Positions 1 to 8,293 are shown, numbered from the stretch's first letter. The stretch: 64,000 nt of DNA from Brevundimonas vitisensis (GCF_016656965.1 NZ_CP067977.1:1364001-1428000), one strand, 5' to 3'. Notes: generated by a model from the sequence alone, not told the origin. A program made the numbers and translations.

Positions 1-675
1 TTGGGACCGTCCGTTTCGGGCGAAGCAGGATCGGATGTCTGGGGCATGGGGGGCTCGAAACGAGGCGGCTGGATGGTGGCGGCGGGGATGGCGCTGATCG
101 TTTTGATCGGGGCCGGGGCCGGGTCGCTATACGCCATGAAAGCCGGGCCGTTCAAAGACTCCGCGCCTGCGGCAACGGAAAAGAGCGCTCTTTCCCGCTA
201 TGCGGTGGGGTCTCTGGCGCGTCTGGAGACGCCCGCGGCCCTGACCACAGCGCCGGAACATGGGTTCAAGGACCGCAATGGTGCCGATGTCCGCTTCTCG
301 GATTTCCGGGGCAAGGTGGTGGTGGTCAACCTGTGGGCCATGTGGTGCGCGCCCTGCCGCACGGAAATGCCCACCCTGGCGCGCCTTGCTCAGGTTTATG
401 AAGGGACCGACCTGATCGTCCTGCCGGTCAATGTCGATGCCACGCCGGACGCCATCGCCGATGCCAGAAGCTTCATCGACGTGCACGAGCCGCTGCCGAT
501 GTACAGCGATCCCGCCTTCCAGCTGCCCTTCCTCTTCCCCGGTGCCGGCAAGATGCCTCAGACGATCCTGCTGGATCGCCAGGGGCGGATTCGGGCGTCG
601 TTTTCGGGCGAGGCAGACTGGGCCAGCGCCGAGGCGCGGGCCCTGGTCGATGCCGTCCTGGCCGAGGAAGGTTAA
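1..675 (+). CDS. TlpA-family thioredoxin-like membrane-anchored protein (5' end may lie outside the window)
   Basis: Periplasmic thiol-disulfide reductase or chaperone of the TlpA/ResA type. A hydrophobic segment at about residues 25-45 should anchor it in the inner membrane, with the thioredoxin fold in the periplasm. The active-site WCAPC motif has cysteines at about residues 116 and 119, after a typical VVVVNLWA strand, and the cis-Pro region reads KMPQT. The frame is open to base 1 and begins with TTG, so the start is uncertain; an ATG at 46 would also give a short cytoplasmic tail. Members of this family commonly serve cytochrome c maturation, but nothing nearby confirms that. It converges with the lipoprotein gene, the two stops being 3 nt apart. 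Confidence 0.85.
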   Translation: MGPSVSGEAGSDVWGMGGSKRGGWMVAAGMALIVLIGAGAGSLYAMKAGPFKDSAPAATEKSALSRYAVGSLARLETPAALTTAPEHGFKDRNGADVRFSDFRGKVVVVNLWAMWCAPCRTEMPTLARLAQVYEGTDLIVLPVNVDATPDAIADARSFIDVHEPLPMYSDPAFQLPFLFPGAGKMPQTILLDRQGRIRASFSGEADWASAEARALVDAVLAEEG

Positions 676-678
676 GCC

Positions 679-1008
679 TTACTGGCGGGTGTCGGTCGCG
701 GGATCGACGGCACCCGGCCGCCCTTCGGCCGCAGCTTCGGCCTGATTGGTTTCCAGGCGATCCGCCAGATCGCCGGCGCCTTCTTCGACTGCCTGAGCGG
801 CCTTCATGGCACCCGATTCGATGACCTCGCCGGCCTGGGCCGCGCCCGCCTGGAGGTCGTTGCCGACTTCCGAGGCCACCGCGCCGGTCTCGGCCGCCGC
901 CTCATTGGTCTCGGCCTGAACTTCGTCTTGCTCAGCCTCGGTGCAGGCCACCAGGCCCAGCGACATAGCCACGGCGACGGCCATCAGGGTGCGGGGACGA
1001 AAGGTCAT
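679..1008 (-). CDS. small Ala/Glu-rich lipoprotein, function unknown
   Basis: A 109-residue secreted lipoprotein. The start at 1008 is chosen because it puts a classic signal peptide at the N-terminus, ending in a lipobox LVAC with the lipidated Cys at about residue 22. The rest is dominated by Ala, Glu and Gln in heptad-like spacing (ETNEAAAETG, AAQAVEEGAG), suggesting an amphipathic helix or coiled coil, much like small envelope-associated lipoproteins. No enzymatic motif is visible. It converges with the TlpA-like gene. The cellular role is not known to me. Confidence 0.75.
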   Translation of the reverse strand: MTFRPRTLMAVAVAMSLGLVACTEAEQDEVQAETNEAAAETGAVASEVGNDLQAGAAQAGEVIESGAMKAAQAVEEGAGDLADRLETNQAEAAAEGRPGAVDPATDTRQ

Positions 1009-1124
1009 GATGCGATCTCGCTGAAGGTTCGGAGTTAAGCCAACAACGCCGATCCTTCCGCACGGTTGCAGGGCAGCACCTGCCAAAGGGTCACCCCCTG
1101 CCCGTCCGGGCCCTTGTGCCTCCG

Positions 1125-2024
1125 TCAGTCCCTCGCCCCAGAGCGGCGGGCAAAGGCGATAAAGGCCATAAAGGCGGCCGTGGGGTTCCTGCAATTGGGA
1201 TAGTAGAGGCTCAAGGGAGGCAGGGCGGGCATCCAGTCGTTCAGCACACAGACGAGGCGGCCGGCCTCGATGTCGTCGCGCACGTCGGACTCCATGGCCA
1301 GGGCCAAGCCCATCGAGCCCAGAGCGGCAGTGCGGGCCAAGCTCGCCTCGTCCAGGGTCAGTGGGCCGGAGACGTCGATATGAACCGTTTTCCCGCCTAT
1401 CTCGAACGGCCAGCGGTGGATGGCCCCGTTGGGCAGCCGAACACGCAGGCAGGCATGGTCGGCGAGCGCCTGAGGGGTCAGCGGCGTCCCCCGCGCTCGC
1501 AGATAATCCGGCGAGCCCACCACGACATTTCGCCGCTCCGGACCTAGCGGCAGGGCAAACATGTCCGCTGGCACGAGATCGGCACTTCTGATCCCGAAGT
1601 CGAACCCGCCCGCGACGATGTCCACCAACCGTCCCTCCGTGACGATATCGATATGGATCTGAGGGTGCAGGCGTTGAAACGGCAGGATCAGCGAGACGAA
1701 GATCTCTCGCGCCGCCGTCGGAAAGGCATTGATGCGAAGGGTCCCCGAAGGGGTCTCCTGGCGTGATCGGACGCCATCCATGGCGGCATGAATGTCACGG
1801 AGGGCCGGAGCGACCTGGGCGACGAACTGCTCGCCTGCCTCGGTCAGGGAAACGCTCCGCGTGGTCCGATTGAAAAGCCGGACACCCAGCGTCCGCTCCA
1901 GCTTTCCGATCGCATTGCTGAGCGCGGTCGTGGACATGCCAAGCTCGATAGCGGCCGTTCGGTACTTCCCATGTCGGGCGACCATGAGAACCGCTTCCAG
2001 CTCTGAGAGGCTATTTTTCGGCAT
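1125..2024 (-). CDS. LysR-family transcriptional regulator
   Basis: A 299-residue LysR-type regulator. Residues 1-60 form the winged helix-turn-helix ([15 protein letters not shown], then [20 protein letters not shown]), followed by a linker helix and a periplasmic-binding-protein-like effector domain that starts near GTLRINAF. Length matches the family. It is transcribed divergently from the NTF2-like/SDR pair, the usual arrangement for a LysR protein controlling its neighbours. Two near-identical 17-bp repeats lie between the divergent genes, one overlapping this start codon, which fits autoregulation. The effector is unknown; an aldehyde, ketone or aromatic substrate of the SDR is a guess. 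Confidence 0.9.
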   Translation of the reverse strand: MPKNSLSELEAVLMVARHGKYRTAAIELGMSTTALSNAIGKLERTLGVRLFNRTTRSVSLTEAGEQFVAQVAPALRDIHAAMDGVRSRQETPSGTLRINAFPTAAREIFVSLILPFQRLHPQIHIDIVTEGRLVDIVAGGFDFGIRSADLVPADMFALPLGPERRNVVVGSPDYLRARGTPLTPQALADHACLRVRLPNGAIHRWPFEIGGKTVHIDVSGPLTLDEASLARTAALGSMGLALAMESDVRDDIEAGRLVCVLNDWMPALPPLSLYYPNCRNPTAAFMAFIAFARRSGARD

Positions 2025-2072
2025 TGTCCCGTTTTTCGCGACACATCATGCCACTTTGTCCCGATTATCGCG
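2024..2072. promoter_or_regulatory. direct repeat operator between lysR and the NTF2/SDR operon
   Basis: TTGTCCCGTTTTTCGCG (2024-2040) and TTGTCCCGATTATCGCG (2056-2072) match at 15 of 17 positions. Their starts are 32 bp apart, about three helical turns, so both face the same side of DNA. The first copy overlaps the LysR start codon on the minus strand. This is a plausible binding site for the divergent LysR regulator; binding itself is inference. Confidence 0.5.
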
Positions 2073-2144
2073 GCAGATGTCTAGGGCTACCTTGGGGTGA
2101 TGAAACGAAGCCTCGCTCGGTTTCGCGCACAGCAGAGGACAACC

Positions 2145-2474
2145 ATGACTCTTCAACTTCCGGATCCCATCGCCGCCTTTGTCGCGGCCAATGCCCGACT
2201 GGACATCAATGCCATGTTGGAGCCTTTCGCTCCTGACGCCGTGGTGATCGACAATGGCAGCCGCCATGCCGGGCGCGCAGAGCTGAGGGCCCTGTTCGAA
2301 GACCAAGTCCTGCCCGTCAAAGCCATCTTTACCCCCGACAGCCTCCGGCATCAGGACGGTCAGGTGGTCGTCGAGGGCCCGGCGCATGGCGATTTCAAGG
2401 GCAGCCCCATTCGCTTCACCTATCGCTTCGACCTCGAAGGCGATGCCATCACGGCCCTGGAGATCACGGCATGA
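2145..2474 (+). CDS. NTF2-like (SnoaL-type) nuclear-transport-factor-fold protein
   Basis: A 109-residue protein of the NTF2/SnoaL cone-fold superfamily: an N-terminal helix (PIAAFVAANARLDINAMLEPFAPDA), a strand with VVIDNG, RAELRALFEDQV, and C-terminal strands with DFKGSPIRFTYRFDLEGDAI. ATG 2145 is preferred over upstream starts because AGAGG lies 6 nt before it. Its stop overlaps the SDR start (ATGA), implying translational coupling. Family members include isomerases, dehydratases and stress proteins, so the substrate cannot be named. Confidence 0.8.
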   Translation: MTLQLPDPIAAFVAANARLDINAMLEPFAPDAVVIDNGSRHAGRAELRALFEDQVLPVKAIFTPDSLRHQDGQVVVEGPAHGDFKGSPIRFTYRFDLEGDAITALEITA

Positions 2475-3259
2475 GCGCGCCCATCGATCCTGCTGAGTTT
2501 GCAGGCAAACGCGTGCTCGTCAGCGGCGGCACCAAGGGACTGGGGCGGGCGACCGTTGATCGGTTCCGGGCTGGCGGTGCCAGGGTGGTCGCAGCCGCCC
2601 GCGGCGCGAGCGAGCCGCTCGACAATGTCGAGTTCGTCCAAGCCGATCTGACAACGGCCGAGGGCGGCCAAACTGTCGCCGCTGCCGCTCTCAGGCACAT
2701 GGGCGGTGTCGACATTCTGGCGCATGTGATCGGCGGCTCCACGACCCCCGGCGGCGGCTTTGCGGCCCTGACGGACGCCTACTGGCTGTCGGAGCTGAAC
2801 CTGAACCTGCTGGCTACGGTCCGCCTGGATCGCCTGCTGATTCCCCAGATGATAGAGCGCGGCTCGGGGGCGGTTGTCCATGTGACGTCGATCCAGTCCG
2901 TCCTGCCGCTGCCGGAGGCCACGACGGCCTATGCCGCCGCCAAGGCGGCCCTGCGGACCTACAGCAAGTCCCTCTCCAAGGAGGTCGGCCCCAAAGGCGT
3001 CAGGGTCAACACGGTCTCTCCGGGCTGGATCATGACCGAAGGCTCCGATGTGTTCCTCAAACGCATACAGGCGGCCAACGGCGGAACGCTCGAAGACGCC
3101 AGACAGTCCGTCCTCTCTGCTCTTGGCGGCATCTCGATCGGCCGCGGGGCCGAACCGCGCGAAGTGGCCGACCTGATCGCCTATCTGGGTTCGGACCGCG
3201 CCGCCGCGATCCATGGTGCAGAGTTCGTCATCGACGGCGGCACGGTACCGTCCGTGTAG
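2471..3259 (+). CDS. SDR-family NAD(P)-dependent oxidoreductase
   Basis: A classical short-chain dehydrogenase/reductase of 262 residues. The cofactor-binding glycine motif is at residues 18-25 (SGGTKGLG), the catalytic Ser at about 140 (VTSIQS), and the YxxxK pair at Tyr154/Lys158 (TAYAAAK). The C-terminus carries the family's DGGT strand. It is coupled to the NTF2-like gene by a 4-nt overlap and is probably controlled by the divergent LysR protein. The reaction is oxidation or reduction of an alcohol/carbonyl; the substrate is unknown. It is the last host gene before the prophage attachment site. Confidence 0.9.
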   Translation: MSAPIDPAEFAGKRVLVSGGTKGLGRATVDRFRAGGARVVAAARGASEPLDNVEFVQADLTTAEGGQTVAAAALRHMGGVDILAHVIGGSTTPGGGFAALTDAYWLSELNLNLLATVRLDRLLIPQMIERGSGAVVHVTSIQSVLPLPEATTAYAAAKAALRTYSKSLSKEVGPKGVRVNTVSPGWIMTEGSDVFLKRIQAANGGTLEDARQSVLSALGGISIGRGAEPREVADLIAYLGSDRAAAIHGAEFVIDGGTVPSV

Positions 3260-3384
3260 GCCGATGGGATGAAGGCTGCCTGGCGCCGGAGCCTTCATCC
3301 TCCATCATTCCGCGCCGGTTGGGTTTCCTGCCGTCCGCACCGCTCGACGGGCAAGCCGTCCAGCGGCGTATCGCGGTCTCTAAG

Positions 3385-3434
3385 GAAAATGGTGGCTGGA
3401 GGCGGGCTCGAACCGCCGACCTGTGGGTTATGAA
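3385..3434. repeat. attL: attL core: displaced 3' end of tRNA-Met
   Basis: Fifty bases identical to 42050-42099. Positions 3390-3434 correspond to 45 nt of tRNA 3' half (T arm, acceptor 3' strand and CCA on the minus strand). Similarity stops in the anticodon loop, so this is not a functional tRNA. It marks where the original host tRNA 3' end was displaced when the phage supplied its own copy at attR. Confidence 0.93.
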
Positions 3435-3471
3435 GGCTTTGCGCAGGAGGCCTTAGCAGATTGATCCGGCA

Positions 3472-3517
3472 GGGACTTTTCCGCTCCCCCTAAGCCCACT
3501 CCGGGACTATTCCGGGG
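3472..3517. other. candidate integrase arm-type sites, left arm
   Basis: GGGACTTTTCCG (3472-3483) and CCGGGACTATTCCGGGG (3501-3517) lie 40-120 bp inside attL. The core CCGGGACTATTCCGGG recurs at 41936-41951, almost the same distance inside attR. Repeats in both phage arms at similar distances are what integrase or excisionase arm-binding sites look like. The assignment is inference. Confidence 0.4.
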
Positions 3518-3542
3518 CCATTGTGTTGCGCCCGAGTTTTCT

Positions 3543-3655
3543 GGTCGGCAACTTCGACACCTGCCTCGAATGGCGGAACCAGGTGATTATGTGGCAGGGC
3601 TGGTGTGCCGACCAGTCTGCGAACTGTGCCAAGAGTCTGTTGCCGGACAGGGGTG
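3543..3655 (+). pseudogene. decayed 3' fragment of the phage Rz-like spanin gene
   Basis: Translation of this stretch contains TCLEWRNQVI, identical to the C-terminus of the intact Rz-like gene at 39211-39300, preceded by VGN and followed by the related W-Q-x-W-x-A-x-Q-S. At the nucleotide level cacctgcctcgaatggcgga is shared exactly. There is no start codon context, transmembrane segment or upstream half. It is therefore a remnant of a second, related phage right end, or of an aberrant recombination, lying just inside attL. Nothing else convincing is present between 3435 and 3762. Confidence 0.7.
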
Positions 3656-3762
3656 GAAACTCGATGTCTTCGGTTATTGATCGCTCCATGTCCGCTTCGC
3701 GCCCGACACGCTAGGACTGCTACCGACCCATTGCGGTCTTAGACCGATATAGACCGATCGGA

Positions 3763-4101
3763 CTACCGTTGCGCCGCCTGCAATCGACGGAGACCGGCAT
3801 GAGCAGCCAGAAGAGCAAGGCTCCAGAAGACTGCGTTGATCAGGAATGGAGGCCAATCGAACCGATCAGCGGCAAACCAAACCTCCATGATGTCGGCGGT
3901 GCGGACGACCGACATACCGAGATAGTCGCGCACAAACATCAGGGGCCAGCCGGTTGCGACGACGGCGCACCCTGACTCACATCCCATGATTTCCGGATAA
4001 ACAGCCGAGGCCGAACGCTCTCCGACGAACGTGGACAACAGCGTCAGCATCGTTCCGGCAACGCAATACAAGGACAGGGTAAGAGCAGCCTTCATGCCCA
4101 C
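3763..4101 (-). CDS. small membrane protein, function unknown
   Basis: A 112-residue protein with two hydrophobic segments: one at about residues 4-24 (ALTLSLYCVAGTMLTLLSTF) and one near 86-104 (FLINAVFWSLALLAAHAG). Between them is a loop containing two Cys (GCESGC), a short hydrophobic patch and DIMEVWFAADRFDWPPF. Two starts are possible, 4101 and 4095. It diverges from the MFS transporter and lies in the prophage's left cargo region, outside the integrase. Composition is that of a real protein, but I recognise no family. Confidence 0.55.
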   Translation of the reverse strand: MGMKAALTLSLYCVAGTMLTLLSTFVGERSASAVYPEIMGCESGCAVVATGWPLMFVRDYLGMSVVRTADIMEVWFAADRFDWPPFLINAVFWSLALLAAHAGLRRLQAAQR

Positions 4102-4262
4102 GGCGTATGGTCGGCGAAGCGGGCCGTCAACGTCCGCATCCCACCCTTAAGCGACGGTCCGCTCCCGACCCATATCGGACCTTCATCCAACGGTTGCCAA
4201 GTAGTAGCTTTGCCTCGAGATCGAACTCGGCTACGCGCGAGTGATCCTTGGGGGAACGAAAT

Positions 4263-5813
4263 TTGCTTCAATCTCGCAGAAATGCCTGGGCCTTCTGGCT
4301 GGGTTGCTTGGTAGTCACGATAGGGGTGGTGTTGCACCTGCCCATGTACTGGATGGGCCGCGACATGGGGTTCCAGCTAGTCGGGATGGCCATGGACGCC
4401 GGGATGATGTGGGGCATGGCCGCGATCTTGGTTGGGATTGCGCTGACCGGTTATGGTCTGTTGCCGGCAACGATCGAGGTTGCGGCGACCGCCGAAATCA
4501 TAGCCCCGCCGGAGGATGCGCCGCTGACGCGAGCGCACTGGGGCATGATGGCGTTGCTGGCCTTGGCCTTGATTATCGACATCATGAAACCGGCCAGCTT
4601 GGGTTTTGTTACGCCTGGGATGAGCGCCGAGTATGGCGTCGGCGGTGCCATGGTGGCGGTTCTGCCCTTCGCTGCACTGTCGGGAACAGTGGTTGGCTCT
4701 TTCGTCTGGGGTTGGCTCGCCGACATCTACGGTCGCCGAGCCACGATCCTGCTGTCCAGCGTGATGTTTATCGGTACGTCGATCTGCGGAGCCATGCCGG
4801 ATTTCTGGTGGAATGTCGGCATGTGCTTTCTCATGGGCGCGGCGGCTGGCGGCATGTTGCCGGTGGCCTACGCTCTCTTGGCTGAGATCATGCCGACTAA
4901 GCATCGCGGCTGGGCCCTGGTCTTAGTGGGGGGCATAGGGGCGGTAGGTGGCTATTTCGCCGCCAGCGTCTTGGCCGCTTGGCTGCAACCGGATTGGGGC
5001 TGGCGCATCATGTGGTTCCTGAACCTGCCGACAGGCCTGCTGCTGATCGCGCTCAGCCCACTGCTGCCCGAGTCCGCTCGGTTTCTGCAGCACATCGGCC
5101 GGATAGACGAGGCGCGAGCCGTGCTGGCCCGGTTCGGAGCGGTCGTTCGCTCAAACGCCGAGGATCAGCCTGGGCCGACGCGGGGAGATCACTCGCATCT
5201 CCCCCCCGTCGATCGTCGGCACCTGGGCGTGACCGTCGCGCTCACGCTTGCAGCGCTAAGTTGGGGGCTGGTCAACTTTGGTCTTCTGTTGTGGCTGCCG
5301 GGTGCTCTGGTCGCCGAAGGACGCAGCATGGAAGCTGCGGGGGGCCTGATCGCCAAATCGACCCTTATCGCCGCTCCGACCGTGCTGGTATCTGTCTGGC
5401 TGTACAGCCGATGGTCCACCAAGAAGTCGCTCGCCTTGATGTTGGGCGTCACTGCGTTGGGCCTCGTCGGGTTCCTCATGCGGGGTGCGGGCGTAGAGTG
5501 GCTGGCGGACCCAATCGCTCCCCTTGCACTTCTGATCGTCGGGTCCAGCGGCGTAATTTCGATCATTCTACCGTACACAGCCGAGAACTATCCGTTGCGG
5601 ATACGTGGCCGAGCAACGGGCTGGATCGCCGGGTGTTCAAAGCTCGGCGGCTTGCTGGCTCAGGGGCTGAGCGTCGCGGCCCTGACGCCGCCGTTCGGGG
5701 TAGCGGCGGCATTAATTGGCGTACCGATGGCTGGAGCTCTAATATTAATCCTCTGGCTGGGTCGCGAGACTCGAGGGCGGGACCTTCGCGACCTCGAAGA
5801 AACCGAGCTTTGA
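4263..5813 (+). CDS. MFS transporter (prophage cargo)
   Basis: A roughly 516-residue major facilitator with about a dozen hydrophobic segments. The loop 2-3 signature GWLADIYGRRATIL is clear, and PESARFLQHIGRIDEA before the central loop resembles the sugar-porter/aromatic-acid symporter branches. An N-terminal pair of membrane segments (residues about 10-70) precedes the core, making it longer than a 12-TM norm. TTG 4263 is chosen because GGGGGA lies 7 nt upstream; TTG 4248 is an in-frame alternative. It lies between attL and the integrase and is unrelated to phage functions, so lysogenic-conversion cargo is likely. The substrate is unknown. Confidence 0.82.
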   Translation: MLQSRRNAWAFWLGCLVVTIGVVLHLPMYWMGRDMGFQLVGMAMDAGMMWGMAAILVGIALTGYGLLPATIEVAATAEIIAPPEDAPLTRAHWGMMALLALALIIDIMKPASLGFVTPGMSAEYGVGGAMVAVLPFAALSGTVVGSFVWGWLADIYGRRATILLSSVMFIGTSICGAMPDFWWNVGMCFLMGAAAGGMLPVAYALLAEIMPTKHRGWALVLVGGIGAVGGYFAASVLAAWLQPDWGWRIMWFLNLPTGLLLIALSPLLPESARFLQHIGRIDEARAVLARFGAVVRSNAEDQPGPTRGDHSHLPPVDRRHLGVTVALTLAALSWGLVNFGLLLWLPGALVAEGRSMEAAGGLIAKSTLIAAPTVLVSVWLYSRWSTKKSLALMLGVTALGLVGFLMRGAGVEWLADPIAPLALLIVGSSGVISIILPYTAENYPLRIRGRATGWIAGCSKLGGLLAQGLSVAALTPPFGVAAALIGVPMAGALILILWLGRETRGRDLRDLEETEL

Positions 5814-6010
5814 CACAAGTAGATCGCGTTGTGGTGTCGATCGACGGCCTTTTTGGAACGCCGCCAGCCGAGTCCGCTAACCACCCATCTCAGACATTTA
5901 TAGGGTCAGCTTGGCGGCCTAGCCAAACGCCCCGGTTTTTGTACCTCTCCGGCCGCACCGCCGCCTGCTGTGCCGCAAAATGGGCCCGTAGGCGTGAGAC
6001 AAAATCCCCA

Positions 6011-7162
6011 TCACCCGGTCTTTTTGTCACTTGAGGTGGTGTCGCTCGACGCGGCAGAAAATGCGTTTGCGTGAACCTTGGCTAAGCCGTTGCGCACGTC
6101 CCCCTCTACAGCATGGGCATAGACCATGGTCGATTTGATATCGGCGTGCCCCAGCAGGGCCTGGGCGAGGCGCAGATTGCCGGTCGCCCGCAGCATCTGC
6201 ATGCCGCTGTGGTGGCGAAGATCGTGGGCACCCTTCATCCCCTTGGCCGCGCGCAGGCCCGACCGCGTCATGGCGCGGCGAAGCGCGATCGAGGCCCCGG
6301 CATAGGTCAGGGCCCGCAGGACCGTCTTGCCGCCCGGCCCGGGCAGGCGCCGCTCCCGAAACCACACCGTTTCCAGATTGGCCGCCTGGGCCCGTCCCTT
6401 CCGTGCGGCCAGCATGGCGGCATCCTCAGGCAGTAGCGGCACGATGTGATCGTCGCCGCCCTTGCGCTCGCGCAGCTTCACACGGGCATTGCCCAAGTCG
6501 AAGACGTCGAGGTCATCGAGGGGAAAGAATAGTTCGGACAGGCGGCAGCCGTAGCGGGCGGCCATGTCGACCAGGTCATGCCAGTGAGGCCGCAGCTGCG
6601 CCTTCACCTGGTCCAGCTCGTCGCCGGCGAACTCACGCGGCTTGGGCTTGGGCTCCTTCATCCGAAGCGCCTGCCAGTCGATCTCGGGGAGTTTGGCACC
6701 CCAGACCTTTCGCGCGCGGATCAGGATGGGGCGAAGGGAGTCGATCATGTCCCGGTTTACCGTGCCGGGCTTGGGCAGATACTCGCGGGCGTCGTCGGCC
6801 TTTGACCGTTTGAACCCCTGCCCTCGCCGGGTCTGGATGGCCCGGGCAACGACATCGGTGGTGATAGCCCCGATGCGGGTCTGGGGGCCGACGGCCATCA
6901 CGGCGCGCTCGATGCGGGCTTCCAGCCGGTCTCCGCCGCGAAGGGTGGATCCATGCTCTGCCCACCATCTGCCGGCAGCCTGGTCGAGGGTCATCTGGGC
7001 CGCGTCGTCCAGTTCGCCCATAGCCGCCTGGCGGCGGATGCGGCGTTCTATTTCTTCAGCTGCGCGGCGCGTTTCGACGCCCGTCGAGCCGTGAAATCGG
7101 CGACCCTTTTGCTGGAAGTCGTACTGCCAGTACGGACTTTTCGGGGTGCGATAGACGGACAT
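6011..7162 (-). CDS. int: phage tyrosine-recombinase integrase
   Basis: A 383-residue site-specific recombinase that would integrate and excise the prophage at the tRNA-Met core. The catalytic set is intact: Arg207 (GCRLSEL), His313 and Arg316 (GAHDLRHH), His339 (LLGHADI) and nucleophile Tyr348 (TMVYAH). The N-terminal part (SPYWQYDFQQKGRRFHGSTG) is the arm-binding domain type common in tRNA-targeting integrases, followed by a core-binding domain. The start lies inside the upstream excisionase-like gene (about 115 nt overlap), so the two are probably cotranscribed leftward. The gene is 2.6 kb from attL, with cargo in between. Confidence 0.95.
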   Translation of the reverse strand: MSVYRTPKSPYWQYDFQQKGRRFHGSTGVETRRAAEEIERRIRRQAAMGELDDAAQMTLDQAAGRWWAEHGSTLRGGDRLEARIERAVMAVGPQTRIGAITTDVVARAIQTRRGQGFKRSKADDAREYLPKPGTVNRDMIDSLRPILIRARKVWGAKLPEIDWQALRMKEPKPKPREFAGDELDQVKAQLRPHWHDLVDMAARYGCRLSELFFPLDDLDVFDLGNARVKLRERKGGDDHIVPLLPEDAAMLAARKGRAQAANLETVWFRERRLPGPGGKTVLRALTYAGASIALRRAMTRSGLRAAKGMKGAHDLRHHSGMQMLRATGNLRLAQALLGHADIKSTMVYAHAVEGDVRNGLAKVHANAFSAASSDTTSSDKKTG

Positions 7163-7410
7163 TGGTTCGCACTTTCTGTCAGGAAGGCACGGATGTCACC
7201 TTCGGTGTAAGCACGGACGCCTCGCGCCCCGCGAAGGACGGCCCTGATCAATCCGGCATCCGTCATTTGGCGTAGGGTCTTCACGTCGTAGCCGAGCAAA
7301 CGCGCGGCAGCGTCGGCTGTGATCGTACAGGCGTTCCCAAAGGCTGCGAAGATCAGCGCCTCGGTTGCGGGGCCAATTCTAGGCACCTGTACCTCGAGAG
7401 TGGCACCCAT
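7048..7410 (-). CDS. MerR-like helix-turn-helix protein, probable excisionase
   Basis: A 120-residue protein with a winged-HTH of the excisionase/MerR N-terminal kind: ITADAAARLLGYDVKTLRQMTDAGLIRA, then a wing and YTEGDIRAFL. The C-terminus is basic (KRVADFTARRASKRAAQLKK), suiting DNA contact. ATG 7410 is preferred; longer readings extend into a region lacking coding character. It overlaps the integrase start, and an upstream overlap with int is the classic xis position. Assignment as recombination directionality factor rests on position and fold, not on a recognised family. Confidence 0.7.
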   Translation of the reverse strand: MGATLEVQVPRIGPATEALIFAAFGNACTITADAAARLLGYDVKTLRQMTDAGLIRAVLRGARGVRAYTEGDIRAFLTESANQCPSIAPRKVRTGSTTSSKRVADFTARRASKRAAQLKK

Positions 7411-7655
7411 TAGTCCACTCTCCAATGTGAAGTGGCTTGTCGGTCGGCGGGCTGTCCTCTGTCCACCCCCCATTTGGTAGCCGGAAATCCAACCGGGGTA
7501 CGCCGACCATGACAGAGCGAAGCGGCAGCCTTTCGATTCCGCGAGGTCACCGTGCGTTGCCGGTCCACCCCCTTTTCGCAAAGCGTCAGGTTCGCAAGCG
7601 CGTTGCCGGTTTCAGGACGGTCTGAGACTGGCGGCTTAACCGCTGAGAGACCGAC

Positions 7656-7904
7656 GTGGAACTCGACCTGAAACTGAAGATCGGCAATGGCGTGGGCTTG
7701 GGCGCGCTTATCATCCTGGGCGCCTTCACCCTCGGAGGGATCGCGCTCAGTCAGACCCATGGTCGGGAGGACGGCGAATTGGAAGTGAGCCTTCGCGCCG
7801 GGCCTGCTTCCGAAGCGATGAGCGAACCCGGCATGCAGGTGCCGTTGCGGCGGCCCGAGATCAGCGCGGGCCCTCAACGCCAAACCCCTCTGGAAGCGCG
7901 CTGA
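7656..7904 (+). CDS. possible small single-TM protein
   Basis: An 82-codon frame from GTG 7656 encoding one hydrophobic helix (VGLGALIILGAFTLGGIALS) followed by a polar, Pro/Arg-rich tail. The ribosome-binding site is weak, the gene opposes the surrounding leftward genes, and its end overlaps the nuclease gene by about 31 nt. It may be a small phage membrane protein, or a chance open frame in GC-rich DNA. Confidence 0.35.
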   Translation: MELDLKLKIGNGVGLGALIILGAFTLGGIALSQTHGREDGELEVSLRAGPASEAMSEPGMQVPLRRPEISAGPQRQTPLEAR

Positions 7905-8293
7905 GCGTCTCTCTGCTCATCGCCATAGGTGTTCCGGTGAATGGGGTCGCTGATCGCCAAACCCTCCCGGACAAGGGTTTCTCCCATGTCCCTGCCTCCG
8001 ACGGTGCAGACAGCGACGATGCGTCCATAGCGGTCGCGATCAACCTCGGTACAGGAGGCACCGTCGGCGGCCAGCGCACGAGCCCTCTCGCGCGCAGCAG
8101 GAGCCCAGCGCCTAGCCACGTCGGAGCACGCCCATATGCCCGGCTGCTGGCGGCACCGCGTGAAGGGACTGACCTCCCCCGCATCGATGCCCTGGAGGCG
8201 TATCCGATGCTGCTCGCCGTCCGCCGTGATGCAGCGACCGGAGTCACCGTCCGACATCAGGAGCGTGGCACAGATGAGGGGGAGGACGATCAT
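7874..8293 (-). CDS. staphylococcal-nuclease (SNase/thermonuclease) family protein
   Basis: A 139-residue SNase-fold protein with a short hydrophobic N-terminus (MIVLPLICATLLM) that may be a signal or anchor. The active-site set is complete with canonical spacing: Arg32, Asp37 and Glu40 in RIRLQGIDAGE, and Arg91 in RDRYGR. The family hydrolyses DNA and RNA with Ca2+ in secreted forms. It is the last gene of a leftward three-gene set overlapping by ATGA junctions. In a prophage an early-left nuclease could act on competing or host DNA, or be cargo; which is unknown. Confidence 0.85.
   Translation of the reverse strand: MIVLPLICATLLMSDGDSGRCITADGEQHRIRLQGIDAGEVSPFTRCRQQPGIWACSDVARRWAPAARERARALAADGASCTEVDRDRYGRIVAVCTVGGRDMGETLVREGLAISDPIHRNTYGDEQRDAQRASRGVWR

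Noticed and set aside
3390..3434. Second tRNA gene at attL
   Set aside because: Only the 3' 45 nt are present; the D arm, acceptor 5' strand and anticodon 5' half are missing, so it is the displaced att fragment.
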